Positions 17,462-25,027 of a DNA stretch of 64,000 nt are shown here, one piece after another (the stretch's first letter is position 1; every line of letters starts with the position of its first letter). Under the pieces are notes generated by a model. That model made no database searches, was not told the origin of the DNA, and saw only the letters and a list, made by a program, of their open reading frames with translations. The position numbers and the translations under genes were made by a program. The DNA is taken from assembly GCF_042435035.1 (NCBI RefSeq), contig NZ_JBHMQT010000003.1, positions 248,001 to 312,000 of the forward strand. The letters are read 5' to 3'. The DNA comes from Sphaerimonospora cavernae. Lineage in GTDB: Bacteria; Actinomycetota; Actinomycetes; Streptosporangiales; Streptosporangiaceae.

Positions 17462-18741
17462 CCGATGCCTCCTTCTGGGATGTGGTGGCCGAGCCGCTCG
17501 CGCTTGGCCGACAGATAGGTCTCGTTGTAGGGGTTCATCGCGACCGGCATGGGCTCACGGCCGAGGACCTTGACGCCGTAGCCGTCCATGCCGCGCACCT
17601 TGGCCGGGTTGTTGGTCAGCAGCCGCACCGACTTCACCCCGAGGTCGGCGAGCATCTGCCCGGCGTTGGAGAACTCCCGCGCGTCCACCGGCAGCCCCAG
17701 CTCCAGGTTGGCGTCGACCGTGTCGCTGCCGTTGTCCTGCAGGCCGTACGCCCTGAGCTTGGCCAGCAGGCCGATGCCACGGCCCTCGTGGCCGCGCAGG
17801 TAGACGATGACGCCCCGGCCCTCTTCGGCGATCATGCGCATGGCGTTGTCGAGTTGCACCCCGCAGTCGCAGCGCAGCGAGCCGAGCACGTCACCGGTGA
17901 GGCACTCCGAGTGCGCCCGCACCAGCACGTTCTCGCCACCGTCGAGATCGCCGTATACCAGGGCCACGTGCTCGCCGCCGTCGAGTGCGCTGGCGAAGCC
18001 GTACGCGCGCCACATGCCGTACCGGTTGGGGATGCGGGTCTCGGCGATCCGCGTGACCATCCGCTCGGAGCGCTTGCGGTGCTCGACGAGCTGCTCGATC
18101 GAGACGAGCGCGAGATCGTGCTCGTCGGCGAACTCGCGCAACCTCGGCAGCCGGGCCATCGTGCCGTCGTCGTTCACGATCTCGGCGAGGGCGCCGGCGC
18201 CCGACAGCCCGGCCAGCCTGGCGAGGTCCACGGCGGCTTCGGTGTGGCCCCGCCGTACGAGAACGCCGCCCTCCCGGTAGCGCAGCGGGAAGATGTGGCC
18301 GGGCCGCACCAGCTCGTACGGCTCGGTCGCCGAGTCGCACAGTGTACGGATCGTCCTGGCCCGGTCGGCCGCCGAGATGCCGGTGGTCACCCCGTCCCTG
18401 GCGTCCACGCTGATCGTGTACGCCGTTCTGAGCCGTTCGCGGTTGTCGTGCACCATCAGCGGCAGCCCGAGCCGGTCGAGCGTGGCGCCCTCCATGCCCA
18501 CGCAGATCACGCCGCTGGTGTGCCGGATCATGAACGCGAGCAGCTCCGGCGTGGCCTTGGCCGCGGCGAAGATGAGATCGCCCTCGTTCTCACGGTTCTC
18601 GTCGTCGACGACCACGACGGGCCTGCCGTCGCGGATGTCGGCGATCGCCCGCTCGATCGGATCCAGCTTGATCATCGGGCCCCGCTCGTTCATCGGATCC
18701 AGCTTGTCCTCGGTCACGCCGCCACCGCCTCCGCCGGTCAT
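17458..18741 (-). CDS. ribBA: bifunctional 3,4-dihydroxy-2-butanone 4-phosphate synthase / GTP cyclohydrolase II
   Basis: Two fused domains. RibB: VDDENRENEGDLIFAA, HTSGVICVGM, DGVTTGISAADRA, RPGHIFPLRYREGGVLVRRGHTEA. RibA: the zinc site CLTGDVLGSLRCDCG with three Cys, then RGHEGRGIGLLAKLRAYGLQDNGSDTVDANLELGLPVDAREF. Both active sites look intact. Together they make the two committed precursors of riboflavin. ATG 18741 overlaps the ribE stop as ATGA. The Gly-rich first residues and internal GTG/ATG codons (for example GTG 18717) make a slightly later start possible. Confidence 0.95.
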   Translation of the reverse strand: MTGGGGGGVTEDKLDPMNERGPMIKLDPIERAIADIRDGRPVVVVDDENRENEGDLIFAAAKATPELLAFMIRHTSGVICVGMEGATLDRLGLPLMVHDNRERLRTAYTISVDARDGVTTGISAADRARTIRTLCDSATEPYELVRPGHIFPLRYREGGVLVRRGHTEAAVDLARLAGLSGAGALAEIVNDDGTMARLPRLREFADEHDLALVSIEQLVEHRKRSERMVTRIAETRIPNRYGMWRAYGFASALDGGEHVALVYGDLDGGENVLVRAHSECLTGDVLGSLRCDCGVQLDNAMRMIAEEGRGVIVYLRGHEGRGIGLLAKLRAYGLQDNGSDTVDANLELGLPVDAREFSNAGQMLADLGVKSVRLLTNNPAKVRGMDGYGVKVLGREPMPVAMNPYNETYLSAKRERLGHHIPEGGIG

Positions 18742-19376
18742 GCCCGCATCCCGGCGGTCAGCTTCTCGACATACTTGGCGATCACGTCGACCTCGAGGTT
18801 CACCGGCTCGCCCGGCTGCTTGCCGCCGAGGGTGGTGAGCTCGAGTGTGGTGGGGATCAGGCTGACCGAGAACCAGTCCGCCGCCGCCTCGACCACGGTG
18901 AGGCTGACGCCGTCCACCGCGACCGACCCCTTCTCCACCACGTAGCGGGCGAGATCGGCGGGCAGTGAGATCCGTACGATCTCCCAGTTCGCGGCCGGTT
19001 CGCGGGACAGGATCACCCCCGTGCCGTCCACATGGCCCTGCACGATGTGCCCGCCCAGGCGCTGGTCCACCCGTACGGCACGCTCCAGGTTCACTCGTGA
19101 GCCGGGCCGCAGCACGCCGAGGCAGGAGCGGTCGAGCGTCTCCTTCATCACGTCGGCGGTGAACGCGGCCTCCTCGACGGAGGTCACCGTCAGGCACACG
19201 CCGTTGACGGCGATCGAGTCGCCGAGACGTGCGTCCCCGGTGACGAGTTCGCCGCGCACGGTGAGCCGCGCCGAGTCCCCGTCCCCACCGTCTCTCGGTC
19301 CGGGGCCCGCGCCCCCACCGTCTCCGGACTCGACGGCGACGACCTCGCCGAGCTCCTCGACGATTCCGGTGAACAT
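18738..19376 (-). CDS. ribE: riboflavin synthase (alpha subunit)
   Basis: 212 residues starting MFTGIVEELGEVV at an ATG with AAGGAGAG about 5 nt upstream. The two homologous lumazine-binding barrels are visible: GDSIAVNGVCLTVTSV with DVMKETL, and KGSVAVDGVSLTVVEA with SLIPTTLELTTLGGKQPGEPVNLEVDV. It dismutates two dimethylribityllumazines to riboflavin. A Gly/Asp-rich insert of about 18 residues sits near residue 18-38 and is longer than usual. Expression is under the FMN riboswitch upstream. Older naming also calls this gene ribC. Confidence 0.95.
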   Translation of the reverse strand: MFTGIVEELGEVVAVESGDGGGAGPGPRDGGDGDSARLTVRGELVTGDARLGDSIAVNGVCLTVTSVEEAAFTADVMKETLDRSCLGVLRPGSRVNLERAVRVDQRLGGHIVQGHVDGTGVILSREPAANWEIVRISLPADLARYVVEKGSVAVDGVSLTVVEAAADWFSVSLIPTTLELTTLGGKQPGEPVNLEVDVIAKYVEKLTAGMRA

Positions 19377-19381
19377 CTCAA

Positions 19382-19419
19382 CTCTCCTTCGGGGGAAGCC
19401 CGGCGTGGGTGAAGGAGAG
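19382..19419 (-). promoter_or_regulatory. SD-sequestering stem of the rib operon leader
   Basis: On the RNA (minus strand) CUCUCCUUC (19419-19411) is exactly complementary to GAAGGAGAG (19390-19382), which is the ribosome site of ribE. The 9-bp stem would hide the site and lies downstream of the FMN aptamer, so control of translation by FMN is likely. Confidence 0.65.
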
Positions 19420-19550
19420 ATCCCAAGAGATACCGATCGCTCTTCCCTCCCGCCTGCGCCGGACACGTCGTCACGGCGGGCCCCGGGGAAGATGCGCTTC
19501 GCATCACGTCAACGGACGGCTGCGCCTCCTCGGCGCGGTCGCCCGCTCGC

Positions 19551-19697
19551 GCGCTTCCTCCCATCCGGACTTTCACCGTCGGTCCTGGAATCTCACCAGG
19601 TCCACCGGCCGATGGCTTCGGCCGGGTCGCGGACTTCACCCCTCGCGGGGCGTCACCGCCGGTTCGGAATTACACCGACCCCGGAGCACGCTCGCTC
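19551..19697 (-). promoter_or_regulatory. FMN riboswitch (RFN element)
   Basis: On the minus strand the RFN core is unmistakable: GGGGTCGGTGTAATTCC, ACCGGCGGTGACGCC, GTGAAGTCCGCGACCC, GGACCTGGTGAGATTCC, AGGACCGACGGTGAAAGTCC, GGATGGGAGGAAGC. It is followed by about 175 nt of leader with a SD-sequestering hairpin before ribE. FMN binding should shut off the ribE-ribBA-ribH-PH transcript or its translation. Confidence 0.95.
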
Positions 19698-19802
19698 TGT
19701 CGCCAACCAGTGTGCCATGCCTGCCCCCGTGACCGTTATGGAGGGATTGCTCTATCGCCTCCGTGCCGGCTCCGTTCCGGTCCTGTCAGGATCTGGTACT
19801 GG

Positions 19803-19843
19803 TTGTGTCACAGAACTGTGACACAAGAGCATTTGTGTAATAT
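19803..19843 (+). promoter_or_regulatory. 24-bp perfect palindrome overlapping the peptide-transporter promoter
   Basis: TTGTGTCACAG-AA-CTGTGACACAA (19803-19826) is a perfect palindrome with 11-bp arms. Twelve bp further is TAATAT (19838-19843), a good -10 box; the -35 position (about 19816-19821) falls inside the palindrome. A repressor or regulator of the ABC-transporter operon probably binds here. The regulator is not in the window and the site matches no box I can name with confidence. Confidence 0.65.
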
Positions 19844-19904
19844 CGAGCTTCTCTCATCACATCTACGCAGGTCAACCGAGTTACCGGACACGAGGTGATT
19901 TATT

Positions 19905-19967
19905 TTGAACAACGAAGCAAACAAGAACTCCCACGCCCTGTGGAAATCATTGACCCTCGGAAAATAA
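19905..19967 (+). CDS. possible 20-residue leader peptide or small protein
   Basis: A TTG start with GAGGTGA 6 nt upstream opens a 20-codon frame ending in TAA; the product begins MNNEANKNSH and ends LTLGK. The frame is about 44% GC, far below its neighbours, and lies in the transcribed leader of the peptide ABC operon. It is followed by two mutually exclusive hairpins. It could be an attenuator leader or a small functional peptide. No family is recognised and chance is possible; the strong ribosome site is the main support. Confidence 0.35.
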   Translation: MNNEANKNSHALWKSLTLGK

Positions 19968-19985
19968 GTTGCGAAGGTTCCCCTA

Positions 19986-20017
19986 GAGTCGGACCGCATC
20001 CGACTCGCTGACGGTCC
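19986..20017 (+). promoter_or_regulatory. competing hairpins in the ABC-operon leader
   Basis: GAGTCGGA-CCGCA-TCCGACTC (19986-20006) forms an 8-bp perfect stem. GGACCG (19991-19996) can instead pair with CGGTCC (20012-20017). The two stems share bases and cannot coexist. They lie between the small ORF and the permease start, a layout like a translational or transcriptional attenuator. Confidence 0.4.
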
Positions 20018-20037
20018 ACCCCGGGAGCACCGCACCC

Positions 20038-21069
20038 ATGAAGTTCCCCTCTTCGGCCCCCTCCTCGGCGGCCGCCGACGCCACCGCGGACACCGCCGGT
20101 TCCGCCGAGCCGGCGCAGCCCGCCTCCGCCTTCGTCGGCCGCTCACCCGGGCAGCTGATGTGGCGGCGGTTCCGGCGCGACAGGACGGGCGTCGTCTCGG
20201 CCTTCATCGTGCTGGCGTTCTTCCTGATCGCCCTGCTGGCCCCGGTCATCGCCAAGCTTTACGGCAAGGACCCGTACACGACGTACGGGCAGAACGAGCC
20301 GGGCCTGCTGAACCCGTACGGGTACCCGATCGCGCCGAACGGCGGCATGAGCGGCGAGTTCTGGTTCGGCCTGGAACCCGGGCTGGGCCGCGACGTCTTC
20401 ATGCAGCTCGTGTACGGCATCCGCACCTCACTCAGCATCGCCGTCATCGTGACGGTGGCGGTAGTGCTCATCGGCGTGGTGGTGGGCATCACCGCCGGCT
20501 ACCTCGGCGGCAAGACCGACTACGTGATCGGCCGGATCATCGACACGCTGCTGGCCTTCCCCGGGCAGCTCTTCCTCATCGTCTTCCTGCCGGTCGTCGA
20601 GGCCGCCCTGGTGCTGCCGGAGGAGGAGACCCCGGTCTGGCTCAGGTTCGTCTCGATCTGCATCGTGCTGAGCGTCCTCGGCTGGGCCGCGATCGCGCGC
20701 CTGCTCCGCTCGCAGGTGCTGTCGCTGCGCACGAGGGAGTTCGTGGAGGCGGCCCGGGTGACCGGCGCCTCGCCGGCCCGGATCATCTTCAAGGAGCTCC
20801 TGCCCAACCTGTGGACCCCGATCATCATCCAGGGCACGCTGCTGCTTCCGCTGTTCGTCAGCGCCGAGGCCGGCCTGGGTTTCCTCGGAGTCGGCATGAC
20901 CGAGCCGACCCCCGACTGGGGCCGCATGTTCATGGTAGGTGTCAACGTCTACCACTCCGACGTGACATATCTCCTCTTCCCCGGAATCTCGATGGTGATC
21001 TTCGTTGTCGCGTTCAACCTGCTCGGGGACTCCATCCGCGACGCTTTCGACCCCAAGACCAAGCGCTGA
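20038..21069 (+). CDS. peptide ABC transporter permease (DppC/OppC type)
   Basis: 343 residues. A cytosolic Ala/Ser/Pro-rich leader (about 1-40) precedes the OppC_N segment and TM1 (VSAFIVLAFFLIALLAPVIA). The BPD_transp_1 domain follows, with the EAA loop EFVEAARVTGASPARIIFKELLPNLWTPII that contacts the ATPase. Weak SD GGGAG lies 12 nt before ATG. It is the first gene of a five-gene transporter operon in the unusual order permease C, binding protein, permease B, ATPase D, ATPase F. Confidence 0.93.
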   Translation: MKFPSSAPSSAAADATADTAGSAEPAQPASAFVGRSPGQLMWRRFRRDRTGVVSAFIVLAFFLIALLAPVIAKLYGKDPYTTYGQNEPGLLNPYGYPIAPNGGMSGEFWFGLEPGLGRDVFMQLVYGIRTSLSIAVIVTVAVVLIGVVVGITAGYLGGKTDYVIGRIIDTLLAFPGQLFLIVFLPVVEAALVLPEEETPVWLRFVSICIVLSVLGWAAIARLLRSQVLSLRTREFVEAARVTGASPARIIFKELLPNLWTPIIIQGTLLLPLFVSAEAGLGFLGVGMTEPTPDWGRMFMVGVNVYHSDVTYLLFPGISMVIFVVAFNLLGDSIRDAFDPKTKR

Positions 21070-21103
21070 CTCCGGCAGCGCCTACCCCCATAGGAAGGAC
21101 CAC

Positions 21104-22906
21104 ATGAGATCGCACAGTAGGCGAATCGCCTCGATGACGGCCGTGCTCGCGGCAGGCGCGCTGGCCCTGGCCGGCTGCGCCAAGGGCGGAGGCGGCGGCG
21201 CACCCGAGACGGCCGGGGCCAGTTCTTCGCAGCAGCCGCTGGAGAACAAGGCGGTCAGCACGATCACGGTCGGCACCGCCGAGGACTCCAAGGGCCCCGC
21301 CCCCGAGATCCCCGGAGCCACGTCGGGCGGCACCGTCAACATGCTCGACCGTGACGACTTCAGTCATCTGGACCCGGGCCGCGTCTACATGAACTACAAC
21401 GCCTCGGTGTCGGAGCTGTTCACCCGGACGCTCACCAACTACAAGCGCAACGCCGACGGCACGCTCACACTGGTCGGCGACCTGGCCACCGACACCGGCA
21501 CCACCACCGACGACGGCAAGACCTGGACGTTCACCCTCAAGGACGGCCTGAAGTGGGAGGACGGCTCCCCGATCACCTCGGCCGACATCAAGTACAGCTT
21601 CGAGCGCCTGTTCGCCGAGTTCATCACCGAGGGCCCGACCTACGCCCAGCAGTGGCTGGTCCCGGACCCGGACAAGCCCTTCCGCGACCAGTACAAGGGC
21701 CCCTACGACGGCAAGGGACTCGACACGATCGAGACCCCCGACGACAAGACGGTGGTCCTCCACCTCAACGGCGCCCACCCGGACTTCAACTTCACGCTGG
21801 CGATGACGGGCTACGGCGCGGTGCCGAAGGCTCACGACACCAAGCAGAAATACGACAAGCAGCCTTTCTCCTCGGGCCCGTACAAGATCGTGAGCCACAT
21901 CACGGACAAGTCGCTGGACCTGGAGCGCAACCCGAACTGGGACGCCGGCACCGACCCGATCCGGCACGCCTACCCGGACAAGTGGCACATGGAGTTCGGC
22001 TACCAGTCGCAGCAGACGACCGAGCGCTTCCTGGCCGACAACGGCAAGGACAAGCAGGCGTTCACGTTCCACAACCCGGTCGCGGCGGAGCGGGTGCAGG
22101 AGGTGCTCGGCAACGCCGAGGCGATGCAGCGCTCCCTGCAGGGCCTGACGCCGTTCACCACGTTCTACAACATCAACACCAAGCGGGTCACCGACGTCAA
22201 CGTCCGCAAGGCGCTCATCACCGCCTGGCCGAACAAGCAGATCCAGCAGCTCGCGGGCGGCGAGATCAACGCAGGCAAGGTCGCCACGACCGTCATGAGC
22301 CCGACCGTGATGGGTTATGAGCCCTTCGACCTGTACGGCAAGCTCGACAAGCCGGAAGGCGACCCCGAGGCGGCCAAGAAGCTGCTGGCGGAGTCGGGCG
22401 ACCCCAACCCGACCATCGTCTACGCCTACAACCAGACGCCGACGCAGGAGAAGATCACCGTCGCGATCAAGGACGCGCTGACCAAGGCCGGCTTCAAGGT
22501 CGTGGCCAAGCCGCTGAACCCGGCGACCTTCTACGACGCGATCGGCCTGGTGGACAACAAGTACGACGTCTACTGGGGCGGCTGGGCGGCCGACTGGCCG
22601 ACCGGCTCCACCGCGATCCAGCCCGTGTTCGACGGCCGCCAGATCGCCGACGGCGCCACGAACTGGACCCACCTCAACGTCCCGGAGATCAACGAGGCCA
22701 TCGACAAGGCCAACGCGATCGCCGACGCCGACGAGGCGGGCAAGGCGTGGGCCGCCATCGACCGACAGATCATGGAGCAGGCCGCGATCATCCCCGAGTT
22801 CTACCAGACCTACTTCGGCCTGTACGGCTCGGGCCTCGGCGGCGTCAGGTTCGATCCGATCTGGGGTGAGCAGTCGCCGCTCGACATCTGGGTCAAGCAA
22901 CCGTAA
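21104..22906 (+). CDS. peptide ABC transporter substrate-binding lipoprotein (SBP_bac_5)
   Basis: 600 residues from ATG 21104 with AGGAAGG upstream. The signal sequence MRSHSRRIASMTAVLAAGAL ends in the lipobox ALAGC, so Cys25 is lipidated and the protein is anchored outside the membrane. The DppA/OppA fold is seen in the family signatures DGKTWTFTLKDGLKWEDGSPITSADIKYSFERLF and FSSGPYKIVSH. Ligand probably oligopeptides, but opines or sugars are possible in this family. A strong hairpin follows the stop and may protect this part of the mRNA. Confidence 0.93.
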   Translation: MRSHSRRIASMTAVLAAGALALAGCAKGGGGGAPETAGASSSQQPLENKAVSTITVGTAEDSKGPAPEIPGATSGGTVNMLDRDDFSHLDPGRVYMNYNASVSELFTRTLTNYKRNADGTLTLVGDLATDTGTTTDDGKTWTFTLKDGLKWEDGSPITSADIKYSFERLFAEFITEGPTYAQQWLVPDPDKPFRDQYKGPYDGKGLDTIETPDDKTVVLHLNGAHPDFNFTLAMTGYGAVPKAHDTKQKYDKQPFSSGPYKIVSHITDKSLDLERNPNWDAGTDPIRHAYPDKWHMEFGYQSQQTTERFLADNGKDKQAFTFHNPVAAERVQEVLGNAEAMQRSLQGLTPFTTFYNINTKRVTDVNVRKALITAWPNKQIQQLAGGEINAGKVATTVMSPTVMGYEPFDLYGKLDKPEGDPEAAKKLLAESGDPNPTIVYAYNQTPTQEKITVAIKDALTKAGFKVVAKPLNPATFYDAIGLVDNKYDVYWGGWAADWPTGSTAIQPVFDGRQIADGATNWTHLNVPEINEAIDKANAIADADEAGKAWAAIDRQIMEQAAIIPEFYQTYFGLYGSGLGGVRFDPIWGEQSPLDIWVKQP

Positions 22907-22912
22907 CCCGGC

Positions 22913-22940
22913 CGCCGCTCCCGTTCCGGCGGGAGCGGCG
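22913..22940 (+). terminator. intercistronic hairpin after the binding-protein gene
   Basis: CGCCGCTCCCG and CGGGAGCGGCG form a perfect 11-bp stem with loop TTCCGG, 6 nt after the binding-protein stop and about 40 nt before the next permease. Such hairpins in ABC operons often stabilise the binding-protein mRNA or terminate part of the transcripts. Confidence 0.6.
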
Positions 22941-22978
22941 TCCCCCGACCATCCGCCCGCTGGAGCAAGTACGAGACC

Positions 22979-23959
22979 ATGGCCAGCTTCCTGGTACGCC
23001 GGATCCTCGGCGCACTCGTGATCCTGTTGATCATCAGTGCCGTCACGTTCTACCTCTTCTACGCCATCCCCCGCGACCCCGCCCGAGCGTTCTGCGGCAA
23101 GATCTGCCGTCCGGAGACGCTGGAGCTCATCCGGCACAACCTGGGGATGGACGAGCCGCTGTTCGTGCAGTACTGGCACTGGCTCGTCGGCATCTTCGCG
23201 GGCCGCGAGTTCGTCCAGTTCGGTGAGTGCCCGGCGCCCTGCCTGGGCTACTCCTTCGCCACCCAGGAGCCCGTGTTCGGCGCCATCGTGGACCGCTTCC
23301 CGGTGACCCTGTCCCTCACGCTCGGGGCGTCGGTGGTCATCCTCTCCTTCGGCATCCTCACCGGCATGCTCGCCGCCTGGAAGGTTGGGCAGCCCCTCGA
23401 CAAGATCGCCAGCTCCTCGTCGGTGGTCGGGGCCTCCCTGCAGGTCTACTTCATCGGACCGCTGCTGGCCTTCTTTCTCGTGGACTCACTCGATCTGATC
23501 CCGCGCCCGTCCTACGTGCCCATCACCGAGGACCCGATGGGCTGGTTCACCCACCTGATGCTGCCGTGGGTGGTGCTGTCGATCATCTTCACCGCCAACT
23601 ACACCCGCATGACCCGATCCCAGATGGTCGAGCAGCTCAGCGAGGAATACGTCCGTACCGCACGGGCGAAGGGCATGTCGAGCCGGACTGTGTTCTTCCG
23701 CTTCGCCTGGCGTGGTGCGATGATCCCGATCGTCACGATCTTCGGCGTCGACCTCGCCGTGCTCCTGAGCGGAGCGATCATCACCGAGCAGACGTTCACC
23801 CTGCACGGCATCGGCGAACTGGCCGTGCGCGCCGTGCAGAACACCGACCTGCCGATGCTGCTCGGCGTGACCGTCGCGGGCGCGACCGCCATCGTCCTGC
23901 TGAACATCGTGGTCGACGTGCTCTACGCGTTCATCGACCCGCGCGTACGGCTGGGTTGA
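22979..23959 (+). CDS. peptide ABC transporter permease (DppB/OppB type)
   Basis: 326 residues, six predicted TM helices. It starts MASFLVRRILGALVILLIISAVTFYLFYAIP, the DppB N-terminal pattern, and carries the EAA loop EEYVRTARAKGMSSRTVFFRFAWRGAMIPI. A cysteine-containing extracytoplasmic loop (FGECPAPCLGYSF) lies near residue 80-92. It pairs with the first permease of the operon to form the channel. Confidence 0.93.
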   Translation: MASFLVRRILGALVILLIISAVTFYLFYAIPRDPARAFCGKICRPETLELIRHNLGMDEPLFVQYWHWLVGIFAGREFVQFGECPAPCLGYSFATQEPVFGAIVDRFPVTLSLTLGASVVILSFGILTGMLAAWKVGQPLDKIASSSSVVGASLQVYFIGPLLAFFLVDSLDLIPRPSYVPITEDPMGWFTHLMLPWVVLSIIFTANYTRMTRSQMVEQLSEEYVRTARAKGMSSRTVFFRFAWRGAMIPIVTIFGVDLAVLLSGAIITEQTFTLHGIGELAVRAVQNTDLPMLLGVTVAGATAIVLLNIVVDVLYAFIDPRVRLG

Positions 23960-23995
23960 GCGATGGGCCCGGACATCATCAGCAAGGAGCAGCAA

Positions 23996-25027
23996 GTGAC
24001 CACCTCGCCCGCGGGGCCGTTCCTGTCCGTCCGCGACCTCAGCGTCGAGTTCAGCACCGAGGACGGCATCGTCCACGCGGTCGACGGGCTCTCCTTCGAC
24101 CTGGAGAAGGGCACCACGCTCGGCATCGTCGGGGAGTCGGGATCGGGTAAGTCGGTCACGAACCTCACGATCCTGGGGCTCCACGATCCCGACCACACGA
24201 AGATCGGCGGAGAGATCTGGCTGGAGGACCGGGAGCTGCTCGGCGCCGATCGCGCCACGATGGAGAAACTTCGCGGCAACCGCATCGCGATGATCTTCCA
24301 GGATCCGCTGACCGCGCTGTCGCCGTTCCATACGATCGGCCGCCAGATCGGCGAGGTCTACCGCAAGCACCGGGGCGCGAGCAAGAAGGAGTCCCGCGAG
24401 CGGGCCATCGAGATGCTGAGCCGCGTCGGGATCCCCCAGCCGGCCACCCGCGTCGACCACTACCCGCACGAGTTCTCCGGCGGTATGCGGCAGCGCGCGA
24501 TGATCGCCATGGCGCTGGTCTGCGACCCCGACCTGGTGATCGCGGACGAGCCGACGACGGCCCTCGACGTGACGGTGCAGGCGCAGATCCTCGACCTGCT
24601 GAAGGAGCTACAGCAGCAGTCCGGCACCGCGATCATCCTGATCACGCACGATCTCGGGGTGGTCGCCAACACCGCCGACGACGTTCTGGTCATGTACGCC
24701 GGCCGGGCGGTCGAGCGGGGGACCGTACGCGAAGTGCTCCGTGAACCCCGCCACCCGTACACGTGGGGGCTGCTCTCGTCGATGCCCCGCCTGACCTCCT
24801 CCGTGGACGTGCCGCTGGAACCGGTACGGGGCACTCCCCCAAGCCTGCTCAACCCGCCGCCCGGCTGTCCCTTCCACCCCCGCTGCGACTACCCCGAGCT
24901 GGCCGGGCCCGAGCTCTGCCGCACGCAGCGGCCGGAGCTCTCGCCGGGCACCGGCCACAGCGACGCCTGCTATCTCACTTTGCGGCAGAAGACGGACATC
25001 CGTGCCCAGATCAAGGACCAGGTATGA
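23996..25027 (+). CDS. peptide ABC transporter ATP-binding protein (DppD/OppD type)
   Basis: GTG 23996 is chosen because AAGGAG lies 6 nt upstream; ATG 23963 has no ribosome site. 343 residues: Walker A GESGSGKS, Q-loop MIFQDPLTALSPFHT, signature FSGGMRQRAMIA, Walker B LVIADEPTTALDVTVQAQ, switch His ITHDLGVVA. The C-terminal oligopeptide-transporter extension has NPPPGCPFHPRCDYPE, the Cys motif seen in iron-sulfur-containing members. Overlaps the next ATPase by ATGA. Confidence 0.94.
   Translation: MTTSPAGPFLSVRDLSVEFSTEDGIVHAVDGLSFDLEKGTTLGIVGESGSGKSVTNLTILGLHDPDHTKIGGEIWLEDRELLGADRATMEKLRGNRIAMIFQDPLTALSPFHTIGRQIGEVYRKHRGASKKESRERAIEMLSRVGIPQPATRVDHYPHEFSGGMRQRAMIAMALVCDPDLVIADEPTTALDVTVQAQILDLLKELQQQSGTAIILITHDLGVVANTADDVLVMYAGRAVERGTVREVLREPRHPYTWGLLSSMPRLTSSVDVPLEPVRGTPPSLLNPPPGCPFHPRCDYPELAGPELCRTQRPELSPGTGHSDACYLTLRQKTDIRAQIKDQV

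Noticed and set aside
23963..23995. Upstream ATG for the DppD-type ATPase
   Set aside because: It lacks a ribosome site, while GTG 23996 has AAGGAG at 6 nt and gives the normal N-terminus.
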